Counted from the stretch's first letter, positions 14,773 to 22,908 are shown. The stretch is DNA of 28,147 nucleotides from JARRNO01 sp037384885 (GCA_037384885.1 JARRNO010000087.1:1-28147), one strand, 5' to 3'. A program made the numbers and translations. The notes: generated by a model not told the origin, from the sequence alone.

Positions 14773-16582
14773 TTACAATGGCCGCGGATCGGTGGTCAAA
14801 CAGAAAAACCTTTTGCACACAGCCTGTTTCAGGGGGTCCCACCCGGCGAGCCGGGACCGGATCTTCCAGTTTTCTGGCGTCCTTTCGATTGTTGATGTTG
14901 CAGACCTCGATCAAGATGCTGCAAGGAATGATCGAATTACGGAGCACGGCCGGCACCCAGGATCTCCCGCGCCGGATCACGTGGTCCCGGATGGGTTCGT
15001 AGGTGTGAAGGAGCAGGTCGTGTTTCCGGAAGCTGGCTTCCAGGTCCTTCGAGAACTGGAGCGAAAGGCCCTCGCTCCGGGTCAGCTCTTTTTTGGTCAG
15101 TCTGTAGGTCGGATGAACCCTGTATTCCATGAATTTTCTGTAGAAGCTCCCATGCGATTTCCACCGCGTATGCCGGTACTCGTTGCCCGGGATGTAGAAC
15201 ATGGTTCCGCGCAGGCTGGGGTGGAGCGAGTCGGCGTGGATGGAGGTGAAAACCACGCGCTGAGGATCGATCCCCTGCTCCGTGATGCGGTGGAAATAGT
15301 AGTTGGCGAGGTACCACCGCAGATTTACCTCCGGTTTCAAATCCGCAGGCGAGGTGAGATGAAACCACGGGTGAGTCACGAGCACCGAATCGATATTGGG
15401 CGTCAGGTGCCACTTGTCCACCGGCCTGTAGCCCAGCTTGGGGTCCAGCCTCGTGATCAGCACACGCGCCTTTGTCCGCCGCTCCAGTTCCTGGTGGATG
15501 CGGCAGGCGATGTCGTAGACGTAGGAGTCCTCCCAGACGCCGTTGGCCATGGCGCCCCGGTCGAAGCCCCCGTGGCCCGGGTCGAGAATGACCACCACGC
15601 CCGCCAGGGCGGAGCTTTTATACGTGTTGCGGTACTTCCCCACCTGCTCCTGGTTTTTCACCCACGCCTGGTAGCGCGGGTCGCTGTCTGGCAAGAACTG
15701 AGGCAGGAGAACATCAAGAGGGATCTTGATGGAGAAGCCGACGGGGATGTCGGTGACATCCTGGATTCCCGAGCGCTTGGCGATCCGGAGGGCAAGCTCG
15801 TTGACATCGTGGGCCGTGACGTTGCCGGTGAACCGGACGACGACCGAGGAATAGAGTGCTTCGCCCGCCTTGAGATGATAGATGGCGTAGGGGCCCTCGT
15901 CATCCCTGCCGTAGCTCAGGACCGCCCGCTCCTTCGCCAGGTTGTCTCCCGTGGGAGCGGCGGCGGGCTCGGGGGCGGGTTTCATCGGCTTGACGCGTGC
16001 AGGCGGTTTTTCCCTCCGCGGCTCGCGCCGCCTCGGATGCGGGCGGAGCGCCCGGATGCAGTCAAGAAGAAGTCCGTGCGGGATCAGGACACGGGTTCCC
16101 GGACGGGGCCGCCGGCCGGCCTCCCGGTTGGCCGCTTCGAGATTGTAGGCGTTTCGGGAGCTGGACGTGAACCATCGCGCGACTTCCGTCCATTTTTCGC
16201 CCTTCTGCCAAACGTGTTCCCAGCCGTCCACCACCCAGCGGTCTTTCGGAAAGAGTGCGGACAAAGTTTCCAGGCGGTAGGATGGAAGCAGCAGGTCCAA
16301 CGGGACCCGGGCCTCCACGAGCCGCCTCCTGCGGCGTGTGGGATTGTATCGTTTGAGGCGGTACAGGCTCCGCGTGGTGCCGGTGAACCTCCTGGCCACC
16401 CATTCCAACCCCTTGCCCCGTGGAATGGGCACGCGGAGGAAAATGCGTCCTTCGATGACCGCCCGGCGGCCGTCGTGGGTTCGCTCAGAGATTTCCCTGC
16501 GCCTGGCGGACAGGGAGATTCCCGCCGCAAGCGCGGCGGCGAGCAGCAACCAGGCAAGGATGCGGCGGCTCCTCGGAATCAT
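14773..16582 (-). CDS. N-acetylmuramoyl-L-alanine amidase with LysM-like repeats (apparent 3' frameshift)
   Basis: The protein cleaves the amide bond between MurNAc and the stem peptide in peptidoglycan. An N-terminal hydrophobic segment (about 8-25) exports or anchors it. Two degenerate LysM-like units (about 48-100 and 115-172) and a third (about 232-295) precede the Amidase_3 domain (about 328-600). Zinc and catalytic residues are in place: His337 (DPGHGG), Glu351 (VWEDSY), His449 (SIHADS) and Glu559 (ILIEVCNINN). After KLEDP (about 574) this frame loses similarity and runs on for about 1.1 kb inside msbA. The frame shifted by one base reads RLAGWDPLKQAVCKRFF and stops at 14773, which fits the expected last helix. 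I therefore annotate a gene of about 600 codons with a frameshift near 14852-14866. The start overlaps the gatA stop (ATGA). Confidence 0.82.
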
Positions 16583-18030
16583 TTTGGATGCCGGTCTAAT
16601 AATCCCAATCCTTCCTCACAGACTCGGGCGGTCCGGTACAGGACCGCTTCCGACATCGCCTTCCCCGTCAACTGCGCGCCGATGGGCAGCCCCTGCTTCG
16701 AAAATCCGCAGGGAAACGAGAGTGCGGGCAGGCCGGCGAGGCTGGCCGGAATGGTATAGGCGTCGGACAGGTACATGGCCAGCGGATCGTCCGTCCGGCT
16801 TCCCAGCGGAAAAGCCGGCGCCGGCGCCGCGGGCCCCAGCAGAACGTCGGCGGATTCGAAGGCCCGCTGGAAATCCTGTGCAATCAGCGTCCGGCACCGT
16901 TGGGCGCTTTCATAATACGCCTCCCGGTACCCGGCGGACAGGACGTAGGTGCCCACAAGGATCCGGCGTTTCACCTCCGCCCCGAAGCCCTCGCTCCGGG
17001 TCCTTTCATATTGCTCCGCCAGGTCCCTTCCGGCCGCGCGGGTCCCGTAGCGAATCCCGTCGTATCGCGCCAGATTCGAGGACGCCTCGGCGTTCGCCAC
17101 GATATAGTAGGTCGCCACTGCGTAAGACGTGTGAGGCAGCGCCACCTCCACAAGACTCGCCCCGGCCTCCTCGAGAAGAGAGGCGGACCTGTTCACCGCC
17201 GCCGCCACTTCCGAATCCGTCCCTTCGGCGAAGTATTCCGCGGGGATCCCAATGCGTAGCCCCCTGACGCCTTCTTCGAACGCCGGCGATTCGGGCCCCG
17301 CCGTCAGGCTGGTCGCGTCCCGCGGATCGTGCCCCGAGATCACAGAAAAAAGCCGGGCGTTGTCTTCTACCGTGCGCGTCACCGGCCCGATCTGGTCCAT
17401 GGACGATGCGAAGGCCGTCAGGCCGTACCGGCTGACGCGGCCGTAGGTGGGCCTGAGGCCCACCACCCCGCAAAAAGACGCGGGCTGGCGGATGGAACCG
17501 CCCGTATCGGATCCCAGCGCCAGCGGCGCCATGCCCGCGGCGACGGACGCGGCCGAGCCTCCGCTGCTTCCTCCGGGCACCCTTTCGAGATCCCACGGGT
17601 TACGGGCCGGGCCGAAGGCCGAATTCTCGTTGGAGGATCCCATCGCGAACTCGTCCAGGTTCGCCTTCCCGACCAGCACCGCGCCGGCCGCCCGGAGCCG
17701 TTCCACCACCGTGGCGTCGTAGGGCGGACGGTATCCAGAAAGGATCCGGCTGCCGCACGTGGTGGGGATGCCGCGGGTACAGATGTTGTCCTTCACGACG
17801 ACGGGTACCCCCGCCAGAGCCGGCATCGCCCCGCCCCCGGCGCGAGCCGCGTCCAGTTCCCCGGCCTGTTCCAGCGCCGTCTCGGGCGTAACGGTGATCA
17901 GGGCGTTGAGGGTTGGGTTGACGGCGGCGATCACATCCAGGCAGGCACGGGCCGCTTCGGTGCAGGACAGCTCCCCGGCAGACACGGCGCGGTGGAGTTC
18001 TTCCGCACTTTGCCAACGGAGCCCGGTCAC
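16579..18030 (-). CDS. gatA: Asp/Glu-tRNA amidotransferase subunit A
   Basis: The 483-residue amidase-signature subunit of GatCAB releases ammonia from glutamine to amidate Glu-tRNA(Gln) and/or Asp-tRNA(Asn). The catalytic triad is intact: Lys80 (VVVKDNI), cis-Ser155 (VPGGSSGGSA) and Ser179 (SDTGGSI), matching the spacing in characterised GatA. Conserved GKANLDEFAMGSSNE and FCGVVGLRPTYGRVSRYGL are also present. Length is typical (about 480-490). The start overlaps the gatC stop by 4 bp, as is usual for gatCA. No gatB occurs in the window, so the third subunit must be encoded elsewhere. The presence of GatCA suggests an indirect route to Gln- or Asn-tRNA. Confidence 0.97.
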   Translation of the reverse strand: MTGLRWQSAEELHRAVSAGELSCTEAARACLDVIAAVNPTLNALITVTPETALEQAGELDAARAGGGAMPALAGVPVVVKDNICTRGIPTTCGSRILSGYRPPYDATVVERLRAAGAVLVGKANLDEFAMGSSNENSAFGPARNPWDLERVPGGSSGGSAASVAAGMAPLALGSDTGGSIRQPASFCGVVGLRPTYGRVSRYGLTAFASSMDQIGPVTRTVEDNARLFSVISGHDPRDATSLTAGPESPAFEEGVRGLRIGIPAEYFAEGTDSEVAAAVNRSASLLEEAGASLVEVALPHTSYAVATYYIVANAEASSNLARYDGIRYGTRAAGRDLAEQYERTRSEGFGAEVKRRILVGTYVLSAGYREAYYESAQRCRTLIAQDFQRAFESADVLLGPAAPAPAFPLGSRTDDPLAMYLSDAYTIPASLAGLPALSFPCGFSKQGLPIGAQLTGKAMSEAVLYRTARVCEEGLGLLDRHPK

Positions 18031-18323
18031 GGCTCGTTCTCCCGGAGGACCCTGGGAACGCGCACCATCCCTTCCACGGCGTCGGCGGCACCTTCGAAGG
18101 CGGCTTCCGCACCGAGCCCGGGCCGGCTTTCATCCAACCGGACCGCGGCGCCTTCGACGGACTCAAGCGCGTAGGCGGGGATTCCCTCCAGGTCGAGGGC
18201 TTCGAGGCGGCCGACATAGTCCAGGATTCTTTCGATCTGCTCGCGGAGCCGGCGCTCCTCCTGCTCCGGGAGACGGAGCCGGGCAAGCTTCTGGAGCTTG
18301 TCGAATTCCTGGCGGCTGAGCAT
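18027..18323 (-). CDS. gatC: Asp/Glu-tRNA amidotransferase subunit C
   Basis: The 98-residue protein has the usual GatC pattern: an N-terminal helix LQKLARLRLPEQEERRLREQ, then IERILDYVGRLEALDLEGIP, then an extended C-terminal tail that wraps GatA and contacts GatB. In the tail the usual P-x-x-x-x-x-x-x-x-x-R-x-D sequence is recognisable as VRLDESRPG. An ATG with GGAGG upstream on this strand opens the long leftward operon. The gene stabilises GatA folding in known systems. Confidence 0.95.
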   Translation of the reverse strand: MLSRQEFDKLQKLARLRLPEQEERRLREQIERILDYVGRLEALDLEGIPAYALESVEGAAVRLDESRPGLGAEAAFEGAADAVEGMVRVPRVLRENEP

Positions 18324-18345
18324 TGGCGGCCTCCGAATAAACCGT

Positions 18346-18351
18346 AGTATA
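18346..18351 (-). promoter_or_regulatory. Possible -10 element for the gatC operon
   Basis: On the minus strand the 65-bp gatC-epmA divergent gap contains TATACT, 23 bp before the gatC ATG. The same hexamer is used in the yvcK promoter. No strong -35 is visible at 17 bp. The plus strand of the same spot reads TATAAA, which could serve epmA. Confidence 0.4.
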
Positions 18352-18388
18352 AAAGGAATGGCGGCGCAAAGCCAGCCGGGAGCGGCAG

Positions 18389-19429
18389 ATGACCGATCAC
18401 CGAAACGCCTTGAAGGATCTCGGCGCCCGCCTTCCGATTCTCGAGAAGCGGGCGGGATTTCTTCGTGAAATCCGCGCGTATTTTACATCCGAGGGGTTCC
18501 TGGAAGCCGATGCTCCTCTCCTGGTACCGGCGGCGGGAATGGAGCCCCACCTCGATCCCTTCGAGGCGAAGGGTTGGAACAGCGGCGCCCGCTATCTTCT
18601 GCCGACCTCCCCGGAGTTCTATTTGAAGAAGCTTCTGGCGGCCGGCGCAAAACGGTGCTTCAGTCTGGCGCCGTCCTTCCGCGACGAACCGCCTGGAAGA
18701 GGACACAGCCCCGAATTTCTCATGCTCGAGTGGTACCGGACGCACGCCCGTCTCAGGGAACTCCTGGCGGACTGCGGAACGCTGCTGAAGCGTCTCGGGA
18801 CAGCGCTGGGCGCGCCCGCGGTCCCGCTTCCGGACGGTGGAAGCTGCCGCCTTTCGGCCGGGATCGAAGTCTTCGAACTCTCCGAGGCCTTCGAGCAATG
18901 GGCCGGCGTGTCCTGGCGGGTCCTCGACGACGTGCATGCCTGGCGCGAAGCCGCCCGCAGATGGGGAGGCGACGTGAACGAGACCTGGACCGAGAACGAC
19001 TGCTTCTCCTACCTGCTGCTGACGCGGATCGAACCGGCGCTCGCCCGCCTCGATCGCCCGGCCGCACTCTTCGGGTACCCATCTTTCCAGGGAGCGCTGG
19101 CGCGCGAGCGGGAGGACGATCCGGGCGTCATTGACCGGTTCGAGCTGTACGCCGCCGGAGTGGAACTGGCAAACGCCTACCAGGAGCTGACGGACGGAGA
19201 GGAACAGCGGCGGCGCTATGCGGCGTACCAGGAAGAGCGCCTGAAGCAGGGCAAGCCCCCGCATCCTCCCGATGAGGAATTCTTCGAAGCGGTGGACCTC
19301 CTTCCCGAATGCGCCGGCATCGCCCTCGGCGCCGACCGGCTTTTCGCCCTCCTCACCGGACGGACCGTGCTGGAAGTCCGCCACGGGACGAATGGCCGCT
19401 GGGCGGCCGGCGAGGAAGTAAAGAGCTAG
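18389..19429 (+). CDS. epmA: EF-P lysine lysyltransferase (EpmA/GenX/PoxA)
   Basis: This 346-residue class-II lysyl-tRNA-synthetase-like enzyme lacks the anticodon-binding domain. It attaches beta-lysine to the conserved Lys of elongation factor P. Class-II motifs are visible: motif 2 SFRDEPPGRGHSPEFLMLEWY (about 97-117) and, further on, FELYAAGVELANAYQELTD (about 249-267). Motif 3 is GIALGADRLFALLTG (about 310-324). Length is slightly above E. coli EpmA (325). Neither epmB (2,3-aminomutase) nor efp is nearby. The ATG at 18389 has GGGAG upstream. The last codons and the TAG stop coincide with the beginning of a repeat array (GAGCTAGGAGGTT). Confidence 0.93.
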   Translation: MTDHRNALKDLGARLPILEKRAGFLREIRAYFTSEGFLEADAPLLVPAAGMEPHLDPFEAKGWNSGARYLLPTSPEFYLKKLLAAGAKRCFSLAPSFRDEPPGRGHSPEFLMLEWYRTHARLRELLADCGTLLKRLGTALGAPAVPLPDGGSCRLSAGIEVFELSEAFEQWAGVSWRVLDDVHAWREAARRWGGDVNETWTENDCFSYLLLTRIEPALARLDRPAALFGYPSFQGALAREREDDPGVIDRFELYAAGVELANAYQELTDGEEQRRRYAAYQEERLKQGKPPHPPDEEFFEAVDLLPECAGIALGADRLFALLTGRTVLEVRHGTNGRWAAGEEVKS

Positions 19430-19489
19430 GAGGTTGGGCCGCGTTGCGGCCCGTGAACCGTTAACGGTGAATCGTGAGTTCAGGAATTT

Positions 19490-19529
19490 CTCTGCGGGCA
19501 AGAATTTGAATGAGGGATTCGCCCTCTGG
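19490..19529 (-). repeat. Intergenic core copy C (inverted, degraded)
   Basis: The plus strand reads CTGCGGGCAAGAATTTGAAT, then GAGGGATTCG. This aligns with the reverse complement of cassette B (TTGCGCGCATAGATTTGAAT ... GAGGGATTCGG). It lacks most of the CCGTGTAGCGGCC arm. It is the third copy of the cassette family, in the opposite orientation. Confidence 0.6.
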
Positions 19530-19629
19530 TGTGTGAAGGCAAGCCCAAAGCCGCGAAATACGAAACACGAGACACAGGCGCACGCGCGCCGGCCGCCGCA
19601 CGACGCGAAGCGCGTCTTCTGGCGTCTTC

Positions 19630-19673
19630 CCTTTCCCCTTTCCCCTCTTCCTGCGCGCGGTGAAGCCGCGCGC
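19630..19673 (+). repeat. Pyrimidine array plus hairpin, copy 1
   Basis: Period-7 CCCTTTC words lead into CTCTTCCTG and the perfect stem GCGCGCGG-TGAAG-CCGCGCGC (19653-19673). The block matches 20357-20400 at 42 of 44 positions. Confidence 0.85.
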
Positions 19674-19742
19674 CGCTCCGTCCCGCAGAGGCATGCCCCC
19701 TGAAACCCGACCTCTGACGATTTACGGCTAACGGCGCGCAGC

Positions 19743-19809
19743 GTTTCCGGCCGCTACAGCCGCCCAAGACTCNNNNNNNGTTTCCGGCCGCTCCAGCCGC
19801 CCAAGACTC
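19743..19809 (+). repeat. Assembly gap (7 Ns, 19773-19779) between two 30-bp direct repeats
   Basis: Bases 19743-19772 and 19780-19809 are the same 30-bp sequence with one difference (CTACAG versus CTCCAG). The Ns sit exactly between them. This is what contig-end joining across a repeat looks like. The true length and copy number here are unknown. Confidence 0.9.
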
Positions 19810-19845
19810 CTACCTCTAAGCCGCCTCGCTTGTTCACTTCTTTAT

Positions 19846-19914
19846 CCGGAGGTGGCGGACGCAGTCCGCACGGCGCAAAGCGCCGAAGCCGCCGACAGGC
19901 GGCGGGTCCTCCGG
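19846..19914 (+). other. Cloverleaf-like foldable segment
   Basis: CCGGAGG (19846-19852) pairs with CCTCCGG (19908-19914). Inside lie three perfect hairpins: GCGGAC-GCA-GTCCGC (19855-19869), GGCGC-AAA-GCGCC (19872-19884) and CCGCC-GACA-GGCGG (19889-19902). It lacks the conserved bases of a tRNA. It is either an unknown structured RNA/DNA or a cluster of the palindromes found throughout the intergenic regions. Confidence 0.5.
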
Positions 19915-20165
19915 TGATTCCCGCGCAGGCAGACCCCCTCGACGGATTTCGTGCCCTTTGCGAAATCCGGCTGCCGACCGGACGGCTGTCAGATTCAAGG
20001 AAGGCAAGCGGCGGGGCACCGAGTCGTACTGGTGTACTTCGAGCGTGCCGCGCCGCGAAGTCTGACGCGGGAGATGGCGCCGGATCTGTCGGCGCACGTC
20101 TTAATATTGTTGGGAGTGGGGGTGATAGCCTGGTACGCGTGTTTTTGCAGGGCGTGAGGCACGAT

Positions 20166-20278
20166 GGGCCCGCTCCGCACGCCAGTGAGGCGCGACGGCA
20201 TGAAGCGACTGGAGAAAAGCTTGCTTGTCGACAGGCGCCTTAGTCGACGCGAAAGGGCACGTGAGCGCCTGCGGGCCC
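20166..20278. other. Long-range inverted repeat
   Basis: GGGCCCGC (20166-20173) and AGGCGC (20188-20193) pair with GCGCCT (20265-20270) and GCGGGCCC (20271-20278). This gives a 14-bp stem with one bulge closing a loop of about 70 nt that has its own AGGCGCCT palindrome. No coding signal is visible. Confidence 0.4.
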
Positions 20279-20356
20279 GTCCAGCAACGCCGGGGCTACT
20301 GCACGACCCATCATGAACAGAATAGTGCGCGCCAGCGCATCCTCGGATGGTCTAAC

Positions 20357-20400
20357 CTTTCCCCTCTCCCCTCTTCCTGTGCGCGGTGAAGCCGCGCGCC
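20357..20400 (+). repeat. Pyrimidine array plus hairpin, copy 2
   Basis: This is the second copy of the block at 19630-19673, placed 50 bp before yggS. The base change in the left stem arm (TGTGCGCGG) shortens the hairpin to 6 bp. Confidence 0.85.
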
Positions 20401-20450
20401 GATTTGACACCTCCCGGCGCTTTGGTTACGCTTTGGGCGGGATGGAAACC

Positions 20451-21158
20451 ATGCTTTCGATCCAGGAGAACGTCCGTTCCGTCCTCGGCCGGATCGCCTC
20501 GGCGGCCGGAAGAGCGGGGCGAAATCCCGATTCCGTGGCCTTGATGGCCGCGGTCAAAGTCCGATCCCCGGAGGAAATCACGGCCGCCGTGGAAGCGGGC
20601 GTGACGCACCTCGGGGAAAACCGGCTCCAGGAGGGGCTGGATCACTTGGCCCATCTGCCTCCCAAACTCCCCCGGAACTGCACCCTCCATTTCATCGGTA
20701 CGCTCCAGTCCAACAAGGCGAGAAAGGTCCTTAAGGCCTTTCATTCCGTTGATTCGGTATCCTCCCTGAGCCTCGCCGAACGCCTCTCCCGCATCGCCGT
20801 CGAGGAAGGGCTGACCCGCGAAGCCATGGTGGAGATCAATCTCGGAGAGGAAAACGCCAAGACGGGTGCGCCGCCGGAAGACACCGCCCTCCTGGCCGGG
20901 AAGGTCAACGCCCTGCCAGGGCTTCGATTGACGGGTCTGATGGGCATGCCTCCTTATTTCGAGGACCCGGAGAAGGTCCGTCCCTGCTTCAAGCGAATGC
21001 GGCGCCTCTGGGAGGATGTGCGCGTCCGTCTTGAAAATCCGGAAGGATTCCGCTGGCTCTCCATGGGGATGAGCCACGATTTTGAAGTGGCCGTGGAGGA
21101 AGGCGCCACGCTGGTACGCGTCGGCACCGCTCTTTTCGGTCCGAGGAGGACCTCATGA
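20451..21158 (+). CDS. YggS/PLPBP-family pyridoxal-phosphate homeostasis protein
   Basis: The 235-residue protein is a single-domain PLP-binding TIM-barrel protein that controls vitamin B6 and amino-acid balance and has no confirmed catalytic activity. Starting at 20451 the PLP lysine is residue 36 (LMAAVKV), the same number as in E. coli YggS, which supports this start over the in-frame ATG at 20442. Family motifs are GENRLQEGLDHL, HFIGTLQSNKARKV, LTGLMGMP, LSMGMSHDFEVAVEEGATLV and RVGTALFG. The usual Ser before the lysine is Val. The upstream part of the open frame is repeat sequence. It overlaps divIVA by 4 bp, an arrangement common for yggS near division genes. Confidence 0.93.
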   Translation: MLSIQENVRSVLGRIASAAGRAGRNPDSVALMAAVKVRSPEEITAAVEAGVTHLGENRLQEGLDHLAHLPPKLPRNCTLHFIGTLQSNKARKVLKAFHSVDSVSSLSLAERLSRIAVEEGLTREAMVEINLGEENAKTGAPPEDTALLAGKVNALPGLRLTGLMGMPPYFEDPEKVRPCFKRMRRLWEDVRVRLENPEGFRWLSMGMSHDFEVAVEEGATLVRVGTALFGPRRTS

Positions 21159-21658
21159 GTCCTGCTAAACCCATGTCGCCCGTCGAAATTCAGACGCAGG
21201 TCTTTCGTAAGACGCTGCGCGGTTTCGATCCCGAGGAAGTCAAGCTGTTTCTCACCAACGTGGCCGATTCATACCAGTCTCTCGTTCTCGAAAACACGAA
21301 GCTCACGCAGGAGGTCACGCACCTGTCGGCCGCCCTCGACGAGTTCAGGAAGCGCGAGACGCTCCTGAAAGAAGCGCTCTATTCCGCACAGAAGACCGCC
21401 GACGAAGTGCGCTCCCAGGCCGACCGCGAGGCCCGCAACATCGTCCACGAAGCGGAGCTCAAAGGCGAGGCCGCCCTCCGCGACGCCCAGGCGCGCGCCC
21501 ACCGCATCGAGCGCCAGATCCTGGATCTGAAAACCGAGCGGGAAGGCCTCCTGCGGTCGGTCCGGGACATTTTGCGACGGATCACCGTGATGGTGGACGC
21601 CATCGAAGGGCAGAAGGACGGAGAAAACGTCCAGAGCTTCGGGCAAGACCAGGCATGA
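21155..21658 (+). CDS. DivIVA-domain protein
   Basis: The 167-residue protein begins with the DivIVA lipid-binding segment (about 8-32: SPVEIQTQVFRKTLRGFDPE then EVKLFL). A long parallel coiled coil follows (about 35-150), rich in Ala, Glu and Arg (SAALDEFRKRETLLKEALYS, AQKTADEVRSQADREARNIV). DivIVA proteins bind negatively curved membrane and recruit partners to poles or septa. Outside Gram-positives, DivIVA-domain proteins are found mainly in deltaproteobacteria and related groups. A GGAGG precedes the ATG. It overlaps yggS and hutI by 4 bp each. Confidence 0.92.
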   Translation: MSPAKPMSPVEIQTQVFRKTLRGFDPEEVKLFLTNVADSYQSLVLENTKLTQEVTHLSAALDEFRKRETLLKEALYSAQKTADEVRSQADREARNIVHEAELKGEAALRDAQARAHRIERQILDLKTEREGLLRSVRDILRRITVMVDAIEGQKDGENVQSFGQDQA

Positions 21659-22908
21659 ACAAGCCCGATTTTGACATCCTTGTCGGACCCATCGGCTGCC
21701 TGGCCGCCTGCCATGACGAGCAGCCGCGCACGGGAGAAGCCCTGAAAGAACTCCCCACCTTGAGAAACGCGGCCGTAGGCATCCGGGGCGACCGGATCGC
21801 TTACGCCGGCCCCTACAAAGACGTGGCTTCGGCTTCAGCGGAAGAGAAAATAGACGCCAGGGGCGCCACCGTGCTGCCCGGCTTTGTGGATCCTCACACC
21901 CATGTGCCGTTCCTCGGCGACCGCGCCTCCGAACTGAGCATGCGCCTCAACGGAATGAGTTACATGGACATCGGAAAGAAGGGCGGCGGGATTTTGTCCA
22001 CCATGCGGTCCGTCCGGGACGCCAACGAGAAGACGCTCCTCAGGGCCGGCCGGGTTCTGGCCCGGAGCGCGCTGTCGCATGGAACCACCACCCTCGAGGC
22101 CAAGAGCGGATACGGGCTGAACGTCCCCGACGAACTTAAGCAGCTTCGCGTGATCAAGGCGCTTGGAGACGAGGGATTCCAAGGTTTCCTGCCCACCTGC
22201 CTGGCGGCCCACTTCGTGCCGCCGGAGTTCGAGGGAGACCCGGACGGCTACGTCCAGTTCGTCTGCGATGAGATCCTCCCGGCCGTCACGGCCGAGAAGC
22301 TGGCCAAATTCGTGGACGTCTTCTGCGAGGAAGGCGCCTTCGACCTCGAACAGTCCAGGCGCGTACTGGAAAAGGGCAAGGCCCTCGGGCTGGTTCCCAG
22401 GCTCCATGCCGACGAAATCGTGGACACCGGAGGCGCCGCCCTGGCCGCTGAAGTGGGCGCCGCGTCGGCGGACCACCTGCTCGCCGCCTCCGACCAGGGA
22501 ATCGCGGCCATGGCCGAAGCGGGCGTTTGCGCGACGCTGCTCCCGGGAACGGCCTTCTACCTCCGAAAACCCTATGCGCCCGCTCGAAAGTTCATCGAGG
22601 CGGGATGCGTCGTGGCGCTGGCCACCGACTGCAACCCGGGCTCGAGCTATACGACCAACCTGCTGGAGGTCGCGGCGCTTGCCGTTTTTGGGATGGGGAT
22701 GCTCCCCGAAGAGGTCCTCTGGTCCGTCACGCTCAACGCGGCGGCGGCCCTCGGCGAGCAACAGCGCCTCGGTTCCATCGCCGAGGGCAAAAGGGCCGAC
22801 CTCTGTATCTGGAACGTCCCTTCGCCGCTTCACCTGTTCTACCCTTACGGCGAAAATCCGCTCCAAACGGTCCTGTTCGGGGGACGGAAGGTCTACGAAG
22901 CCACATGA
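21655..22908 (+). CDS. hutI: Imidazolonepropionase
   Basis: This 417-residue metal-dependent amidohydrolase opens 4-imidazolone-5-propionate to N-formimino-L-glutamate in histidine breakdown. Conserved features are the metal ligands of DPHTHVPF (His81, His83), KSGYGL near 150-155, AAHFVPPEF near 184-192, RLHADE (His251), ADHLL near 272 and ATDCNPGSS (Asp325). Length matches the family (about 400-420). No hutH, hutU or hutG is in the window. It overlaps divIVA by 4 bp, so it is transcribed with a cell-pole gene, an unusual context for this enzyme. A related amidohydrolase specificity is possible, but the HutI motifs are complete. Confidence 0.92.
   Translation: MNKPDFDILVGPIGCLAACHDEQPRTGEALKELPTLRNAAVGIRGDRIAYAGPYKDVASASAEEKIDARGATVLPGFVDPHTHVPFLGDRASELSMRLNGMSYMDIGKKGGGILSTMRSVRDANEKTLLRAGRVLARSALSHGTTTLEAKSGYGLNVPDELKQLRVIKALGDEGFQGFLPTCLAAHFVPPEFEGDPDGYVQFVCDEILPAVTAEKLAKFVDVFCEEGAFDLEQSRRVLEKGKALGLVPRLHADEIVDTGGAALAAEVGAASADHLLAASDQGIAAMAEAGVCATLLPGTAFYLRKPYAPARKFIEAGCVVALATDCNPGSSYTTNLLEVAALAVFGMGMLPEEVLWSVTLNAAAALGEQQRLGSIAEGKRADLCIWNVPSPLHLFYPYGENPLQTVLFGGRKVYEAT

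Larger units (their letters stand above)
19430..20450. repeat. Mosaic intergenic repeat region 2
   Basis: This kilobase has no supported gene. It opens with GAGCTAGGAGGTTGGG, which matches the complement of the TCCTAA array at 8613-8642. It then holds GGGCCGC-GTT-GCGGCCC (19436-19452), GTGAATCGTGAG-type words, a core copy (19490-19529), GACGCG-AAG-CGCGTC (19602-19616), a pyrimidine array plus hairpin (19630-19673) repeated at 20357-20400, an assembly gap, a cloverleaf-like fold and a long-range stem. Small reading frames here have no ribosome binding site or recognisable motif. Confidence 0.7.

Noticed and set aside
13610..16582. A single 990-codon minus-strand gene fusing the amidase to further sequence
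   Set aside because: The last third lies inside msbA in another frame, has no domain, and is best explained by a frameshift near 14852-14866.
13315..16759. Long plus-strand open frames antisense to msbA and the amidase (526 and 664 codons)
   Set aside because: They are mirror frames of well-supported genes in GC-rich DNA, with Arg/His/Asp-rich composition and no motif.
17600..19501. 633-codon minus-strand frame antisense to epmA running into gatA
   Set aside because: It is a shadow frame across two convincing genes and their divergent promoter gap.
19830..20243. Plus-strand 137-codon frame and other small frames in the second repeat region, including a hydrophobic 27-residue peptide starting at 20074
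   Set aside because: No spaced ribosome binding site, composition set by the palindromes, and open frames exist on both strands.
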